A stretch of 49,338 nt of DNA from CAZXBB01 sp964638815 (GTDB lineage: Bacteria > Planctomycetota > Phycisphaerae > Phycisphaerales > SM1A02). The position numbers and the translations under genes were made by a program. The first letter of the stretch is position 1. Every line of letters starts with the position of its first letter. This document shows, one piece after another, positions 17,271 through 26,012 of this stretch. The stretch spans positions 1 to 49,338 of the forward strand of contig CAZXBB010000143.1 in the NCBI GenBank assembly GCA_964638815.1. Direction: 5' to 3'. Under the pieces are notes generated by a model. It ran no database searches. It saw nothing but the letters and a program-made list of their open reading frames with translations, and was not told where the DNA came from.

Positions 17271-17735
17271 GTGCGCTCCCGCGATTACAACGACGCTGCC
17301 CGGTGCCTCGCCGCGTGTGGCGGTACGCGCGAAGCGCGCATGACGGCGGTCGCGGACGTCCTGTGGGAGGCGCTCAGCGCGACGGGCGTCTCGTGGGTCG
17401 GTTTCTACATCGACCATCCCGACGAGCCGGGCGACCGGCGGCTCGTGCTCGGGCCGCACCGGGACAGGCCGGCGTGCTCGCCCATCGGGTTGCACGGCGT
17501 GTGCGGGCAGGCGCTCGTGCAGCGACGCTGCCGCATCGTCGACGACGTCACGGCGCTCGGGGACGCGTACGTCGCCTGCGATCCCCTGGACCGGTCGGAG
17601 ATCGTCGTGCCGCTCGGCGCCGGCGACGCGGCGCCGTGGGGCGTGCTCGATCTCGACTCGCGGGAGGTCGCCGCGTTTGGCGCCGACGATGAGACGGGGC
17701 TGCGCGACGTGCTGCGCGCCGCGGGGCTTGCGTGA
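17271..17735 (+). CDS. msrC: Free methionine-(R)-sulfoxide reductase (GAF type)
   Basis: A 154-residue GAF-domain enzyme that reduces free L-methionine-(R)-sulfoxide using catalytic cysteines. The family landmarks are clear: WVGFYI, VLGPHRDRPACSPI, GVCGQALV, VACDPLDRSEIVVPL and GVLDLDS. The three conserved cysteines are at Cys69, Cys78 and Cys103. It starts with GTG 13 bp after the dispersed 25-bp repeat. It probably protects against oxidative damage; no co-transcribed partner is apparent. Confidence 0.9.
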   Translation: MRSRDYNDAARCLAACGGTREARMTAVADVLWEALSATGVSWVGFYIDHPDEPGDRRLVLGPHRDRPACSPIGLHGVCGQALVQRRCRIVDDVTALGDAYVACDPLDRSEIVVPLGAGDAAPWGVLDLDSREVAAFGADDETGLRDVLRAAGLA

Positions 17736-17753
17736 ACGCTGCGGCGTCCGACG

Positions 17754-17817
17754 ACTCGACGGTGGTGGAGTCTCTCGGCGCCACCCGGCCCTTGCCGAGC
17801 CAAGGACCGGGGCACAC
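17754..17817 (-). repeat. Dispersed intergenic element, partial copy
   Basis: About 64 bp that matches, in the opposite orientation, the first part of 22124-22228. Shared landmarks on the minus strand are GTGCCCCGGTCCTTGG, AAGGGCCGGGTGGCG and CTCCACCACCGTCGAGT. This copy lies between msrC and the dus 3' end, and lacks the second terminal arm of the other copy. Confidence 0.8.
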
Positions 17818-17845
17818 AATTTTGCACTTCAACGGGCTGCGAGTG

Positions 17846-19042
17846 CTACTCGCAGGTGCCCGCTTCGATTCGGCGAATCCGCGAGCCCGCACCGCCCTTG
17901 CCGCCGAGATACAGGCGTCGGCAGCCGTCGACGGCCACGCACTTCGGGTCATCGATCCGGGCCTGGTCGGCCGGCCCGCCGTCGCCGCTGAAGCCGGCGG
18001 TGCCCGTCCCGGCGTACGTCGTGATGGTGCCGGTCGATGCATCGACGCGGCGGACACGCTCGTTCCTCCTGTCGGCGACTTCGGCGATCGCAGTCCGAAT
18101 CCTGGCGGCCGATGTCGCAGTGCGAACCGCCTCCCTCAACGACTTCGAGTGCTCCATCGTCTTGCCGTACCAGCTGATGCGCGAGTTCAGGCATTGAACC
18201 GCCGCCCGCTCGCCGCCGTGTTCGAGCAGCAGCTCGAGGTGCCGGAGAATGACTGCGAGCTTCTCGTCCAGGGTCGGCTCGGGTCCCGCATGACCGCTCC
18301 GCAGCATCGCGGCCGTCCGGCGGAACAGCCACGGGGCCCGCAGCGCGCCGCGCCCGATCATGATCCCCCGGCACCCGGTGACGCGCATCATCCAGGCCGC
18401 GTGCTCCGGCTCCGTCACGTCGCCGTTGCCGATGATCGGAATCGTCCGCACGGCCTCGACGACGGCGCGGATGCCTGCGGGATCCGCCTTTCCGCTGAAC
18501 CGCTGAACCGTCGTGCGCCCATGCACCGTGATGGCGGCGATTCCCGCTCCTTCGAGCGCCCGCGCAAGTTGCGGTCCCACGAGATGCGCCGCGTCCCAGC
18601 CGAGCCGGATCTTCGCCGTCACAGGCACGTTCGCGCCCTCGACGGCCCGAACGATCCGCTCCGCCAGCCGCGCCGTCGAAGGGACGTCCCGAAGGAGCAG
18701 CGAGCCGCCGTTCTTCTTGCACACCTTGTCCACCGGGCATCCCATGTTGATGTCGATGACGGCCGTGCCGCGGTCGACGGCCCAACGGGCCGCCTCGGGC
18801 AGGGGATCCTCCGCGTTGCCGTAGAGCTGCATGCACAGCGGGGAGTCGGTGGGGTGTGTCGCGGCAAGGTCGCATGCCCTGCGGCGATCCCGCAGGATGG
18901 AGTGGCAGTTGAGGAGATCGGTCGAGGCGAGCCCGACGCCGCCCTGCTCGCGGCAGAGGCGTCGAAACGGCAGATCGCAGTACCCGGCGATCGGCGCGAG
19001 GAGAAGGGGGGTCTCGAGCTGGAGCGATCCGATCCGCAGCAT
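17846..19042 (-). CDS. dus: tRNA-dihydrouridine synthase with NHL-repeat C-terminal tail
   Basis: FMN-dependent reductase of tRNA uridines. Residues 1 to about 325 form a normal Dus: APIAGYCDLPFRRL near the start, the catalytic Cys in NMGCPVDKVCKKNGG, TAKIRLGWD, TVHGRT and NGDV. The total is 398 residues, longer than usual, because the last roughly 72 residues (from NERVRRVD) are one NHL beta-propeller repeat: VDASTGTITTYAGTG, FSGDGGPADQARIDDP, then a decayed LYLGGKGGAGSRIRRIE. The tail seems to be an in-frame remnant fused to dus. A TACAAT hexamer 10 bp before the ATG suggests a nearly leaderless mRNA. Confidence 0.92.
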   Translation of the reverse strand: MLRIGSLQLETPLLLAPIAGYCDLPFRRLCREQGGVGLASTDLLNCHSILRDRRRACDLAATHPTDSPLCMQLYGNAEDPLPEAARWAVDRGTAVIDINMGCPVDKVCKKNGGSLLLRDVPSTARLAERIVRAVEGANVPVTAKIRLGWDAAHLVGPQLARALEGAGIAAITVHGRTTVQRFSGKADPAGIRAVVEAVRTIPIIGNGDVTEPEHAAWMMRVTGCRGIMIGRGALRAPWLFRRTAAMLRSGHAGPEPTLDEKLAVILRHLELLLEHGGERAAVQCLNSRISWYGKTMEHSKSLREAVRTATSAARIRTAIAEVADRRNERVRRVDASTGTITTYAGTGTAGFSGDGGPADQARIDDPKCVAVDGCRRLYLGGKGGAGSRIRRIEAGTCE

Positions 19043-19238
19043 GCGGGGCCCATTGTAAGGCGATCGGGACCGGCCGACCGCGAACTGGTTGGGGCCGTGT
19101 TCGGGTCGGCCGATGAAGTGGACGGGCCGGACGAAATCGACGCGTCGGCCGCCCTAATAATGATGGATCGGCATCACGCGGGAGCTGTGGCCCGCGTCGG
19201 ACGCCCGGACCGAAGAAATCGAACAAGAGACCACTCCG

Positions 19239-19997
19239 ATGGAAACTCCCGCCGCTCCGGCTCCGTACGGGACGCCCCCGCAGTTCGTGATGATGCCCAT
19301 CGCGCAACGCAACGGGCTCGGCGTCTTCGGATTCTTCGTCTCGCTCGTCGGGCTGATCATTCCGACGGGCGTGGTTGCGTTGCTCGGCCTGATCCTGAGC
19401 CTCGCCGCCATCGGTCGCTCGCCGCGCGGCTTTGCCACATCGGGCGTGATTCTCGGCCTGCTCGGGACCATCTTCTGGTTGATCGTCATGGTCGTCGCCG
19501 TCGTCGTCGGGCTGGTCGCCGCCCTCGTCGGCGCGGTGGCCGCCGCCGGAGCGTTCGTGCTCACCCAGCCGGAGGCCATCGAGCTGACGAGCGACATGGT
19601 GAACACGGTGCTCGCGGTCGAGGAGTACGAGCGAGACAACGACCGGATGCCGGTCGGCATGAGCGCGCTCGCGCTCGGCGCCGCGACGAGCATCGATCCG
19701 TGGGGACAGCCCTACCGCTTTGAGGTCGCCGAAGAGGACCCGGGCTTCGACCTGGTCAGCGGCGGGCCCGACGGCGAGTTCGACACCGCAGACGACGTGC
19801 GGCTCAGCCGCCTCGACGAGTTCTGGGCGCAGACGCTGGACGGCATGGAGGAGCGGATGGAGCGTCTCGGTCAGCGATTCGAGCGCATCAACTTCGAGGA
19901 ATACGGTTCGTGTCGCGGCGAGTCGCGGCGGACCGTGCTGACGGATGCGGCGAAGTACGAGGAAAAGGCGCGGCAGCTGCTGGCCGACTCGGAGTAG
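19239..19997 (+). CDS. DUF4190-type membrane protein with GspG-C-like domain
   Basis: A 252-residue protein. Two hydrophobic stretches (about 28-65 and 68-110) form a DUF4190-like membrane part. After it, residues of about 120-195 resemble the C-terminal domain of the major pseudopilin GspG: EYERDNDRMP, DPWGQPYRFE, GFDLVSGGPDGEFDTADD, the calcium-loop style of GspG. There is no prepilin leader. The C-terminus is charged and helical. A terminator hairpin follows at 20066-20098. The function is unknown. Confidence 0.8.
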   Translation: METPAAPAPYGTPPQFVMMPIAQRNGLGVFGFFVSLVGLIIPTGVVALLGLILSLAAIGRSPRGFATSGVILGLLGTIFWLIVMVVAVVVGLVAALVGAVAAAGAFVLTQPEAIELTSDMVNTVLAVEEYERDNDRMPVGMSALALGAATSIDPWGQPYRFEVAEEDPGFDLVSGGPDGEFDTADDVRLSRLDEFWAQTLDGMEERMERLGQRFERINFEEYGSCRGESRRTVLTDAAKYEEKARQLLADSE

Positions 19998-20065
19998 TCC
20001 GGCAGGTCATGAGCGCCCGCCAAAGTGGCAGATCGGGGCGGACGCCTCCGCCTTTCAGACGGCTG

Positions 20066-20098
20066 AAACCGCCTTGGAGACCCCTTCAAGGCGGTTTT
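20066..20098 (+). terminator. Rho-independent terminator
   Basis: AAACCGCCTTG (20066-20076) and CAAGGCGGTTT (20087-20097) form a perfect 11-bp stem with a 10-base loop, followed by T. It follows the DUF4190-type gene and insulates dnaK. Confidence 0.85.
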
Positions 20099-20205
20099 GC
20101 TGTGGTATCGGGCTTGCATCCCCGTAAAGCGGCCGCTCCCACGGTCCGATCTATCTACATGCGGCGGGCCCGGTCCCGCCGGTTGCGCAAACAGCGAGAA
20201 GAACA

Positions 20206-22101
20206 ATGTCCAAGATCATCGGCATCGATCTGGGTACGACGAACTCCGTCGTCGCGGTCATGGAGGGTGACCAGCCCAAGGTGCTCATCAACTCGAGCGG
20301 GAATCGCACGACGCCCTCGGTCGTCGGCTTCACCGAGAAGGGCGAGCGGCTGGTCGGTCAGCCCGCGCGTCACCAGCAGGTGACGAACCCGCGGAGCACG
20401 GTGTACTCCATCAAGCGATTCATGGGTCGCCGCCACGCCGAGGTCAAGAGCGAGGAGAAGATCGTCCCCTTCGAGATCATCGGTGATGAGAGCGAGTTCG
20501 TGAAGGTCCGCGTGCGGGACAAGACGTACACCCCGCAGGAGATCTCCGCGATGATCCTGCAGGAGCTCAAGAAGACGGCGGAGGACTACCTCGGCGAGAC
20601 CGTGGATCGCGCGGTCATCACCGTCCCCGCCTACTTCAACGACTCGCAGCGTCAGGCGACGAAGGACGCGGGCGAGATCGCCGGGCTCAAGGTCGAGCGC
20701 ATCATCAACGAGCCCACGGCAGCCGCGCTCGCGGACGGGCTGGAGAAGAAGGCGAACGCCCGCATCGCGGTCTTCGACCTCGGCGGCGGGACGTTCGACA
20801 TCTCGCTGCTCGACGTCGGCGACGGCGTGTTCGAGGTGCTCTCCACCAACGGTGACGGCCACCTCGGCGGCGACGACTTCGACCAGCGGCTCATCGATTA
20901 CGTTGCGGACGAGTTCAGGAAAAAGGAAGGCATCGACATCCGCGACGACTCCATGGCGCTCCAGCGTCTCAAGGAGGCGGCGGAGAAGGCCAAGTGCGAG
21001 CTCTCGCAGCAGATGGAGACGACGATCAACCTGCCGTTCATCACGGCGGATCAGAACGGTCCCAAGCACCTGCAGGAGAGCATTACACGTGCCAGGTTTG
21101 AGACGCTGTGCACCGACCTCTTCGACCGTCTGCGCGGTCCGTGTGAGCAGGCCCTCCGGGATGCGAAGATCGATCCGAGCAAGATCGACGATGTCATCAT
21201 GGTCGGCGGCTCGACGCGCATTCCGAAGGCCCAGGAGATCGCCAAGGACGTTTTCCAGACGGCCGAGCTCGACAAGTCGATCAACCCCGACGAGGTGGTG
21301 GCGATCGGCGCCGCCATTCAGGGCGGCGTGCTCCAGGGCGACGTCAAGGACGTGCTGCTGCTCGACGTGTGCCCGCTCTCGCTGGGCGTCGAGACTTACG
21401 GCGGCGTGATGACCAACCTGATCGAGAAGAACACCACGATCCCGACAAGCCGCAAGGAGATCGTCTCCACGGCGTCCGACAACCAGACGTCGGTCACGAT
21501 CCACGTGCTGCAGGGCGAGCGCGAGTTCGCCAAGGACAACCGCACGCTCGGGCGCTTCGACCTGACGGGCATCCCGCCCGCGCCGCGCGGCGTGCCGCAG
21601 GTCGAGGTCGAGTTCGTCATCGACGCCAACGGCATCCTCCAGGTCACCGCGACCGACAAGGCCACGGGCAAGAGCGCCGACATCAAGATCACGAACTCCG
21701 GCGGCCTGCCGAAGGACGAGATCGAGCGCATGAAGTCCGACGCCGAGGCGCACGCGGCCGAGGACAAGGCGCGGCGCGCCCTCGTCGACGCCAAGAACCA
21801 GGCCGAGCAGGTCGTGTACGTCACGCGACAGTCGCTCGAGGAGCACGCCGACAAGGTTTCGGCCGAGGTCCGCGGGAACATCGAGTCCGCCATCGCCAAC
21901 CTCGAGGGCAAGCTCAAGGGCGAGGACAAGGCCGCGATCGACGCGGCGCTCAAGGCCCTCAACGAGGCCGCCATCGAGCTCGGCAAGGCTGTGTACGAGT
22001 CGGCGGCCGCAGGCGGCGCGAGCAAGGCGACCGGCAGCGGCGCTCAGAGCGGCGACGACGACGTGATCGATGCGGAGTACGAGGTCAAGGACGACAAGTA
22101 G
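20206..22101 (+). CDS. dnaK: Chaperone protein DnaK (Hsp70)
   Basis: A 631-residue Hsp70: an ATPase domain starting IIGIDLGTTNSVVAVM, with VITVPAYFNDSQRQATKDAG, VFDLGGGTFDISLL and VMVGGSTRIPKAQ, then the substrate-binding domain (DVCPLSLGVETYGG; DNQTSVTIHVLQGERE) and a C-terminal lid ending DDVIDAEYEVKDDK, the tail typical of bacterial DnaK. It folds and refolds proteins with DnaJ and GrpE, neither of which is adjacent. No CIRCE operator is visible upstream. A GGCGGG/CCCGCC hairpin (20163-20180) lies in the leader, close to the ribosome site. Confidence 0.98.
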   Translation: MSKIIGIDLGTTNSVVAVMEGDQPKVLINSSGNRTTPSVVGFTEKGERLVGQPARHQQVTNPRSTVYSIKRFMGRRHAEVKSEEKIVPFEIIGDESEFVKVRVRDKTYTPQEISAMILQELKKTAEDYLGETVDRAVITVPAYFNDSQRQATKDAGEIAGLKVERIINEPTAAALADGLEKKANARIAVFDLGGGTFDISLLDVGDGVFEVLSTNGDGHLGGDDFDQRLIDYVADEFRKKEGIDIRDDSMALQRLKEAAEKAKCELSQQMETTINLPFITADQNGPKHLQESITRARFETLCTDLFDRLRGPCEQALRDAKIDPSKIDDVIMVGGSTRIPKAQEIAKDVFQTAELDKSINPDEVVAIGAAIQGGVLQGDVKDVLLLDVCPLSLGVETYGGVMTNLIEKNTTIPTSRKEIVSTASDNQTSVTIHVLQGEREFAKDNRTLGRFDLTGIPPAPRGVPQVEVEFVIDANGILQVTATDKATGKSADIKITNSGGLPKDEIERMKSDAEAHAAEDKARRALVDAKNQAEQVVYVTRQSLEEHADKVSAEVRGNIESAIANLEGKLKGEDKAAIDAALKALNEAAIELGKAVYESAAAGGASKATGSGAQSGDDDVIDAEYEVKDDK

Positions 22102-22123
22102 CGCCGAGCAGCCCGTAGTCCGC

Positions 22124-22228
22124 GTGCCCCGGTCCTTGGCGCTGCAAGGGCCGGGTGGCGTCGAGAGTCTCCACCACCGTCGAGTGTCCCACACCGCCCC
22201 GCCCTGTCAGAGCACAGGACCGGGGCAC
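22124..22228 (+). repeat. Dispersed intergenic element with terminal inverted repeats
   Basis: A 105-bp element bounded by perfect 13-bp inverted arms: GTGCCCCGGTCCT (22124-22136) and AGGACCGGGGCAC (22216-22228). The first roughly 65 bp match 17754-17817 in reverse orientation. It sits between the convergent dnaK and TPR genes, where it could act as a bidirectional terminator. A small mobile or REP-like element is likely; no transposase is in the window. Confidence 0.82.
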
Positions 22229-22261
22229 ACCGGAACCGCGTGCCGCGACGATGCGGACCGC

Positions 22262-23362
22262 TCACGGCTGCTTCTCAAGCTTCCTCAGCTCTTCCATCGC
22301 GCTGAAGTACTCGTAGAAGTTGTTGACCCCGGTCGCGACGGCCCTGCGGAAGTGGTCGGCTGCCGCCGCGCGGTCGCCGTCGATCAGGCGAAGCGCGCCC
22401 GCGTAGAAGTGGGCTTCACACAGCTGATGGCTCGCCGGCCGCCATGTGCCCGCCGCCGCCTGGTCGATGAGCTGCTCCTCCGTGATCTCACCGGACAGGA
22501 AGCGTCCGATCTGCGCGGGCCAGTTGTCGCCGGCGACATCGCGCGCTTCGACGAGTATCCGGTCGGCCTCCTGCCGCTCGCCGAGCTCAATCATCGTGAG
22601 CCAGAGGTAGTAGGCGGCGTACACGTGCCCGGAGGACCGCGAGTCACTCGCACGGACGAGATCTTCCTTCGCCGCCTCGAGACGGCCGAGGTGGTAGAGC
22701 GTGACACCGCGCCCGAACCGGTCGTGCATCGCCGCGCGGCGCGTGCGCACGGTGCGGTCATACACCACCAGCGCCGCCTCGTAATCGCCCGCTCCCCAGT
22801 GCGCCCACGCGAGGTCCGCATCGATGCGGTTCAGCCCCGGGTCGATCGCGACCGCCCGCTCGAAATCGGTTACGGCGGCGGCGTAGTTGCCCAGGCGCTT
22901 CTGAAGACGCGCTCGCCCGCGCAGCGCCCCGGTGTGCTCCGGGTCCACCGCGAGGAGCCGCCCGTAGTCCTCGATCGCGCCCGGGAGATCGTCCATCTGC
23001 TCGCGCGACCTGGCGCGGCCGATCAGCGCCCGGGGCGAGTCCTCGCCGCGACTGATCGCCGCCGTGTAGTCGTCATGGGCCGACGGGTGGTCGCTCATGC
23101 GGAGGTACAGCTCCGCCCGGGCGAGGTAGGGATCGGCGCTCCGGGGGTCGGCCTCGATCGCCTCGTTGAACAGCTTGAGCGCCCCGGCGAAATCCTCGCG
23201 GTTCGCGGCTGCCTGCCCGCGCGAGACCAGCGTCTCGACCGATCGACCGCCGAAGCCGGTTTCGTCGGCGTACCGCAGGAGCATGAAGCCGCCCACGCCG
23301 CCGACGACCAGAAACAACGCGAGCGTCATCGCCACCAGACCGATCGATTCCCGACTCGCCAT
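22262..23362 (-). CDS. Membrane-anchored TPR protein
   Basis: A 366-residue protein with one N-terminal membrane span (about 8-28, LVAMTLALFLVVGGVGGFML) and at least seven TPR-like helix pairs, such as ALKLFNEAIEADPRSADPY and TDFERAVAIDPGLN. The start at 23362 is preceded by GGGGAAGG; an upstream ATG at 23416 lies outside the family pattern. ACTATA (23396-23401) reads TATAGT on the minus strand and could be its -10 box. It is divergent from the aminopeptidase gene. It is a scaffold-type protein of unknown partner. Confidence 0.85.
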   Translation of the reverse strand: MASRESIGLVAMTLALFLVVGGVGGFMLLRYADETGFGGRSVETLVSRGQAAANREDFAGALKLFNEAIEADPRSADPYLARAELYLRMSDHPSAHDDYTAAISRGEDSPRALIGRARSREQMDDLPGAIEDYGRLLAVDPEHTGALRGRARLQKRLGNYAAAVTDFERAVAIDPGLNRIDADLAWAHWGAGDYEAALVVYDRTVRTRRAAMHDRFGRGVTLYHLGRLEAAKEDLVRASDSRSSGHVYAAYYLWLTMIELGERQEADRILVEARDVAGDNWPAQIGRFLSGEITEEQLIDQAAAGTWRPASHQLCEAHFYAGALRLIDGDRAAAADHFRRAVATGVNNFYEYFSAMEELRKLEKQP

Positions 23363-23461
23363 CGCCTTCCCCGCGTGACTCGTACCGCTTTGCGTACTAT
23401 ACCCCGCGGCATGCACGCGAAGCGGGGGAGTTTCTTACCGCCAGCCCGAGGACAGGATCCG

Positions 23462-24859
23462 ATGACAAGTGCTTCTTCAACGATGACGGAAACCCGCTCC
23501 CAGCCGACGCAGACCGACCCGGCGGCCGCGCTGCGGCCGGAGTGGCTCGACCGGCTACGCACCGAGTTCGAAAGGGAGCCGCGATACCGTCTCGCCCAGA
23601 ACGCGGTCGCCCAGACCTCGGTGGCAGGTGTCGCTCTGAACCGATCGGTCGTGACAGGCATCGCCCACACCTTCTCGCACCGCCTCGACGACTGGGAGGT
23701 GACGAACCAGAAGAAATCCGGACGGTGCTGGATGTTCGCCGCGCTCAACCTCTTCCGCGTCGGCGCAATGAAGAAGATGGACCTCAAGAACTTCGAGTTC
23801 AGCCAGAACTACACCCTGTTCTGGGACAAGTTCGAGCGTGCGAACTACTTCCTCGAGGCCATCATCGAGACGGCCGAGCGCCCCGTCGGCGACCGGACCG
23901 TTGCGTTCCTCCTCGAGCGCCCGCTCGACGACGGCGGGCAGTGGAACATGTTCGTGAACGTGGTCCGCAAGCACGGACTGGTGCCGAAGGCGGTCATGCC
24001 GGAAACGGAGAGCTCCTCGAACACGAGGCTGATGAACGGGGTGCTCCTCACCAAGCTGCGACAAGCGGCAAAGAAGATGCGCGACCTGCGGGCAGCCGGC
24101 GCCCCGATGGAGGCTGCGCGGGCCGCCAAGGAGGATGCGCTGCGCGCGATTCATCGCATCCTGTGCGTGCACCTCGGCACCCCGCCGGCGCGGTTCGACT
24201 GGCAGTGGAACGACGATGAGCAACGCTTCCACCGCGACGGCGAGATGACGCCGCTCCAGTTCGCGGACAAGTACGTGGACCTTCCGCTGTCGGAATACGT
24301 CTGCCTCGTCCACGACGCGCGCGCATCGAGCCCGTTCGGCCGGACCTTCACGGTCGAGTACCTGGGAAACGTCGTCGGCGGAGAGCCCGTCAAATACCTC
24401 AACGTCGACATCCAGACGATGAAGGACATCGCCGCCAGGACCATCATGGGCGGCGAGCCGGTCTGGTTCGGCTGCGACGTGGGCAAGATGATGCATCGCG
24501 AGATGGGGCTCTGGGACCACCGGCTCTACGACTACGAGACGCTCTACGACACCGATTTCGATCTCGACAAGGAAGCCCGGCTCCAATACCACCAGGCGCT
24601 GATGACGCACGCCATGCTCTTCACTGGCGTCGACATGATCGGCGACCGGCCGCGGCGGTGGCGGGTCGAGAACAGCTGGGGCGACGAGAACGGCCAGAAG
24701 GGCTTCTACGCCATGAACGACTCGTGGTTCGACGAGCACATGTTCGAGATCGCCGCGCGCCGCAGCGCGCTGCCGGCGGAGCTCCAGGACGCGCTCGAGC
24801 GAGACCCGATCGTGCTGCCGCCATGGGATCCGATGGGGGCGCTCGCCCGCCTCGATTGA
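23462..24859 (+). CDS. pepC: C1-family cysteine aminopeptidase (PepC/bleomycin hydrolase)
   Basis: A 465-residue papain-fold peptidase that removes N-terminal residues from peptides inside the cell. The catalytic set is visible: oxyanion Gln and Cys in NQKKSGRCWMFAALN, His in QALMTHAMLFTGV and Asn in RVENSWGDENGQKG. Other PepC landmarks are FSQNYTLFWDKFERANYFLE, DDGGQWNMFVNVV and PVWFGCDVGK. The ATG at 23462 follows a GAGGACAGG ribosome site; an in-frame ATG at 23411 is less likely. No signal peptide is present. Confidence 0.94.
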   Translation: MTSASSTMTETRSQPTQTDPAAALRPEWLDRLRTEFEREPRYRLAQNAVAQTSVAGVALNRSVVTGIAHTFSHRLDDWEVTNQKKSGRCWMFAALNLFRVGAMKKMDLKNFEFSQNYTLFWDKFERANYFLEAIIETAERPVGDRTVAFLLERPLDDGGQWNMFVNVVRKHGLVPKAVMPETESSSNTRLMNGVLLTKLRQAAKKMRDLRAAGAPMEAARAAKEDALRAIHRILCVHLGTPPARFDWQWNDDEQRFHRDGEMTPLQFADKYVDLPLSEYVCLVHDARASSPFGRTFTVEYLGNVVGGEPVKYLNVDIQTMKDIAARTIMGGEPVWFGCDVGKMMHREMGLWDHRLYDYETLYDTDFDLDKEARLQYHQALMTHAMLFTGVDMIGDRPRRWRVENSWGDENGQKGFYAMNDSWFDEHMFEIAARRSALPAELQDALERDPIVLPPWDPMGALARLD

Positions 24860-24878
24860 CGATCGGCCGGCGTCGGGC

Positions 24879-25859
24879 TTACCGGCGCCGTCCGGCCGCG
24901 CTCGAGCGCCTGCTGCTGCCCTTCGCGGAAGCCGCGCCCCGCTCCGCAGCGCGCCTCGACGAGGCCGACCGCGGCTTTGCATCGCGCTTCGACAAGGCCG
25001 ACCGCGGCTTCGCGTCGCGCTTCGATCCCGCGGCCGCGCGCGGCGCGGTGCGGCTGGTCTTCGCCTGCCCCTTCACGTCCTGGCGAGTCGACGGCCGGGC
25101 GTCGCGATCGTCGCGGCGGGCGTCGGGACGCTGGTCCTTGCGCTGGCCGCGGGTGTCCTGACCAAAGAAGATGTCGTGTCGATCCTGCCGAAGCTGGGCG
25201 CGTTCGCCGCTTGCCTCCGCCCGATTCTCCTGCCGCAGCTCGCGGGCGTCCTGTCGCAGCTCGCGGCGTTCGCCGCGTGTCTCCTGGCGTTCGCCGCGTG
25301 TCTCCTGGCGTTTCTCCTGCCGCTGTTCGCGAGCGTCCTGCCGCAGCTCTCGGCGCTCGCCGCGTGTCTCCTGGCGATTTTTCTGCCGCAGCTCGCGGGC
25401 GTCCTGCTGCAGCTCGCGTTGGTCGCCGCGTGTCTCCTGGCGGTTCTCCTGCCGCTGTTCGCGGATCGCCTTGCGCAGCTCGTGCTGCCTGACGCGCTCG
25501 GTGTTCCGGCGCTCGAGCTGTGTCTCGAACTTCTTCTGCCACGCCTCCCCGAGCTTCTTCCGGCGGGCCGCCGTCAGATGCTGGTACTGCTGGTGCAGGC
25601 CCACGAGGGCGCGCTCCGCACCCTGCATCCGGGCGGCGTTGCCCTCGCGCTTCGCCATCGCGTGCGCCGCCTGGACCTGCTCCAGTCGTGCGCGAAAGCG
25701 ATCCTCCAGCGCCAGCGCCTCGTTGATCGACGGGTCGCCGGGGGTCGCGACCGCGGGCGTCGCCGGTGCCGCGTCGCCGTTGTCCGCGATAGCCGGGGCA
25801 ACCAGGCATCCGAGCGCGGCCAGCGCGACCGGCAGTACGACGTGACGGGATCTGTTCAT
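24879..25859 (-). CDS. Secreted Arg/Glu/Gln-rich repeat protein
   Basis: A 326-residue protein with a cleavable signal peptide (about 1-25, ending PAIA). After a helical region, residues 133-227 hold four repeats of 22 residues with pattern RELRQxNRQETRGERRELRQDA; the third has an extra 7-residue copy (ERQETRG). The tail is very basic, with a doubled 11-residue unit SKRDAKPRSA. It should form a long charged helix, perhaps binding a polyanion at the cell surface. The family is not recognised. It is convergent with the aminopeptidase gene. Confidence 0.82.
   Translation of the reverse strand: MNRSRHVVLPVALAALGCLVAPAIADNGDAAPATPAVATPGDPSINEALALEDRFRARLEQVQAAHAMAKREGNAARMQGAERALVGLHQQYQHLTAARRKKLGEAWQKKFETQLERRNTERVRQHELRKAIREQRQENRQETRGDQRELQQDARELRQKNRQETRGERRELRQDAREQRQEKRQETRGERQETRGERRELRQDARELRQENRAEASGERAQLRQDRHDIFFGQDTRGQRKDQRPDARRDDRDARPSTRQDVKGQAKTSRTAPRAAAGSKRDAKPRSALSKRDAKPRSASSRRAAERGAASAKGSSRRSSAAGRRR
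25179..25463 (-). repeat. Coding minisatellite, 66-bp units
   Basis: Encodes the four 22-residue repeats of the secreted Arg/Glu-rich protein. One unit has an internal 21-bp duplication. All changes keep the reading frame. Confidence 0.82.
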
Positions 25860-26012
25860 GGGTCGTTTCCTCCTGGCGTCGACATCTCACTGTCAGAAAC
25901 GCCGCGTTCCGGGTCAAGATGCCCCGGTGGCGCCGGACCGGCGCGCGAGACAACCCGCCCGTGCATCCGTCACGACCGCGCCAGGCGATAGCGTCACACG
26001 TCCGTTCGACGG

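Noticed and set aside
20155..22194. 679-codon minus-strand open frame over dnaK
   Set aside because: dnaK frames often leave the antisense strand open in GC-rich DNA; no motif is present.
25176..25991. 271-codon plus-strand frame over the charged repeat gene
   Set aside because: It is Leu-rich because of antisense repeats; it lacks a ribosome site and any domain, while the minus-strand frame has a signal peptide.
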